This document shows, in pieces, positions 4,907 through 5,280 of a stretch of DNA of 5,280 nt. The DNA is from Alphaproteobacteria bacterium (GTDB taxonomy: Bacteria > Pseudomonadota > Alphaproteobacteria > UBA2136 > UBA6156): the NCBI GenBank assembly GCA_020249005.1, contig JADCGN010000041.1, forward strand, positions 1 through 5,280. Direction: 5' to 3'. The notes under the pieces are model-generated. The model was not told where the DNA came from. It did no database searches and saw nothing but the letters and a program-made list of their open reading frames with translations. How positions within the stretch are numbered: the first letter of the stretch is position 1; each line of letters starts with the position of its first letter. The position numbers and the translations under genes are program-made.

Positions 4907-5280
4907 ATGCTGCGCCGCGACCCAACCCTGCTGCCAGGCCTCACCCCCTACCCGGCCGCCTTGACGTTGCTGGAAGAAACCGCCGCCGCGGTGGCGGCAG
5001 GCGCGCCCGAGCAACTGTTTTTGGCCGAACACCCGCCGATACTCACGCTGGGAAGCAGCGCCGACCCCGCCGATGCCGGCCACGGCCACGGCCTACCCAC
5101 CTTTGCCACCAACCGCGGCGGACAAGTTACCTACCACGGCCCCGGCCAGCGGATGATCTACCCGGTGGTGCGGCTCGATGAGCGCTGGGGCCATGACGTG
5201 CGCCGTTACATGCGCTGGTTGCAGGGCGCCGTGCAAGAGGCGTGCAGCGGACTGGGCGTGGCCACCGACCTACGCGGCGG
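4907..5280 (+). CDS. lipB: octanoyl-[acyl-carrier-protein]-protein N-octanoyltransferase LipB, N-terminal part (right edge)
   Basis: 124 complete codons are visible; the family has about 210-220 residues, so the 3' part lies outside the window. LipB transfers octanoate from acyl carrier protein to lipoyl-domain lysines, the first step of lipoate synthesis, in the cytoplasm. Seen: PEQLFLAEHPPILTLGSSAD (34-53), the 'EHPP..T.G' segment, and the family signature RGGQVTYHGPGQ (70-81), with MIYPVVRLDERWGHDVRRYM following. The catalytic Cys/Lys pair is beyond the edge and cannot be checked. The ATG at 4907 is preceded by an in-frame TGA at 4901-4903, so no earlier start exists; no Shine-Dalgarno is visible, suggesting weak or leaderless initiation. 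It is divergent from the phosphoribosyltransferase-propeller gene across 88 bp (4819-4906), in which I found no convincing promoter on either strand. Confidence 0.95.
   Translation, partial: MLRRDPTLLPGLTPYPAALTLLEETAAAVAAGAPEQLFLAEHPPILTLGSSADPADAGHGHGLPTFATNRGGQVTYHGPGQRMIYPVVRLDERWGHDVRRYMRWLQGAVQEACSGLGVATDLRG

Noticed and set aside
4879..4944. Start of the fusion gene at ATG 4944
   Set aside because: It would overlap the divergent lipB coding region by 38 bp and adds an Arg-rich sequence with no domain.

Overview
The window looks like a chromosomal segment of an alphaproteobacterium, probably from a divergent or deep lineage. The evidence is the alpha-type RpoA (its C-terminal helix region reads PNFGRKSLNEIKD...GLGLGM), the S11 ending in PHNGCRAPKRRRV, an S13 typical of the class, and the order rpsM-rpsK-rpoA without rpsD in between. 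The genus cannot be told from the sequence. Most of the window is GC-rich, but the left end is AT-rich.

Layout, left to right: (1) 1-480, minus strand, the N-terminal 160 codons of an XRE/CI-like helix-turn-helix repressor that runs off the left edge. (2) 535-563, a strong intrinsic terminator closing the ribosomal/RNA polymerase operon. (3) 578-3084, minus strand, read right to left: infA, an rpmJ-like gene, rpsM, rpsK, rpoA (IF-1, bL36-like, uS13, uS11, RNA polymerase alpha). (4) 3133-4818, minus strand, directly upstream of infA: a 561-residue protein joining an orotate-phosphoribosyltransferase-like domain to a PQQ-type beta-propeller. (5) 4907-5280, plus strand, divergent: the first half of lipB (octanoyltransferase), cut by the right edge.

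The five core genes supply parts of the translation and transcription machinery and would be co-expressed, ending at the terminator at 535-563. The most unusual item is the phosphoribosyltransferase/beta-propeller fusion. It sits 48 bp upstream of infA on the same strand and so may be part of, or lead, the housekeeping transcript. The ribosomal cluster is also rearranged compared with the usual alphaproteobacterial order: infA-rpmJ lies where secY-adk normally lies, rplQ does not follow rpoA, and the rpmJ-like protein is longer than normal.

No tRNA, rRNA, CRISPR array, insertion sequence or origin was found. No gene-free stretch exceeds about 115 bp.
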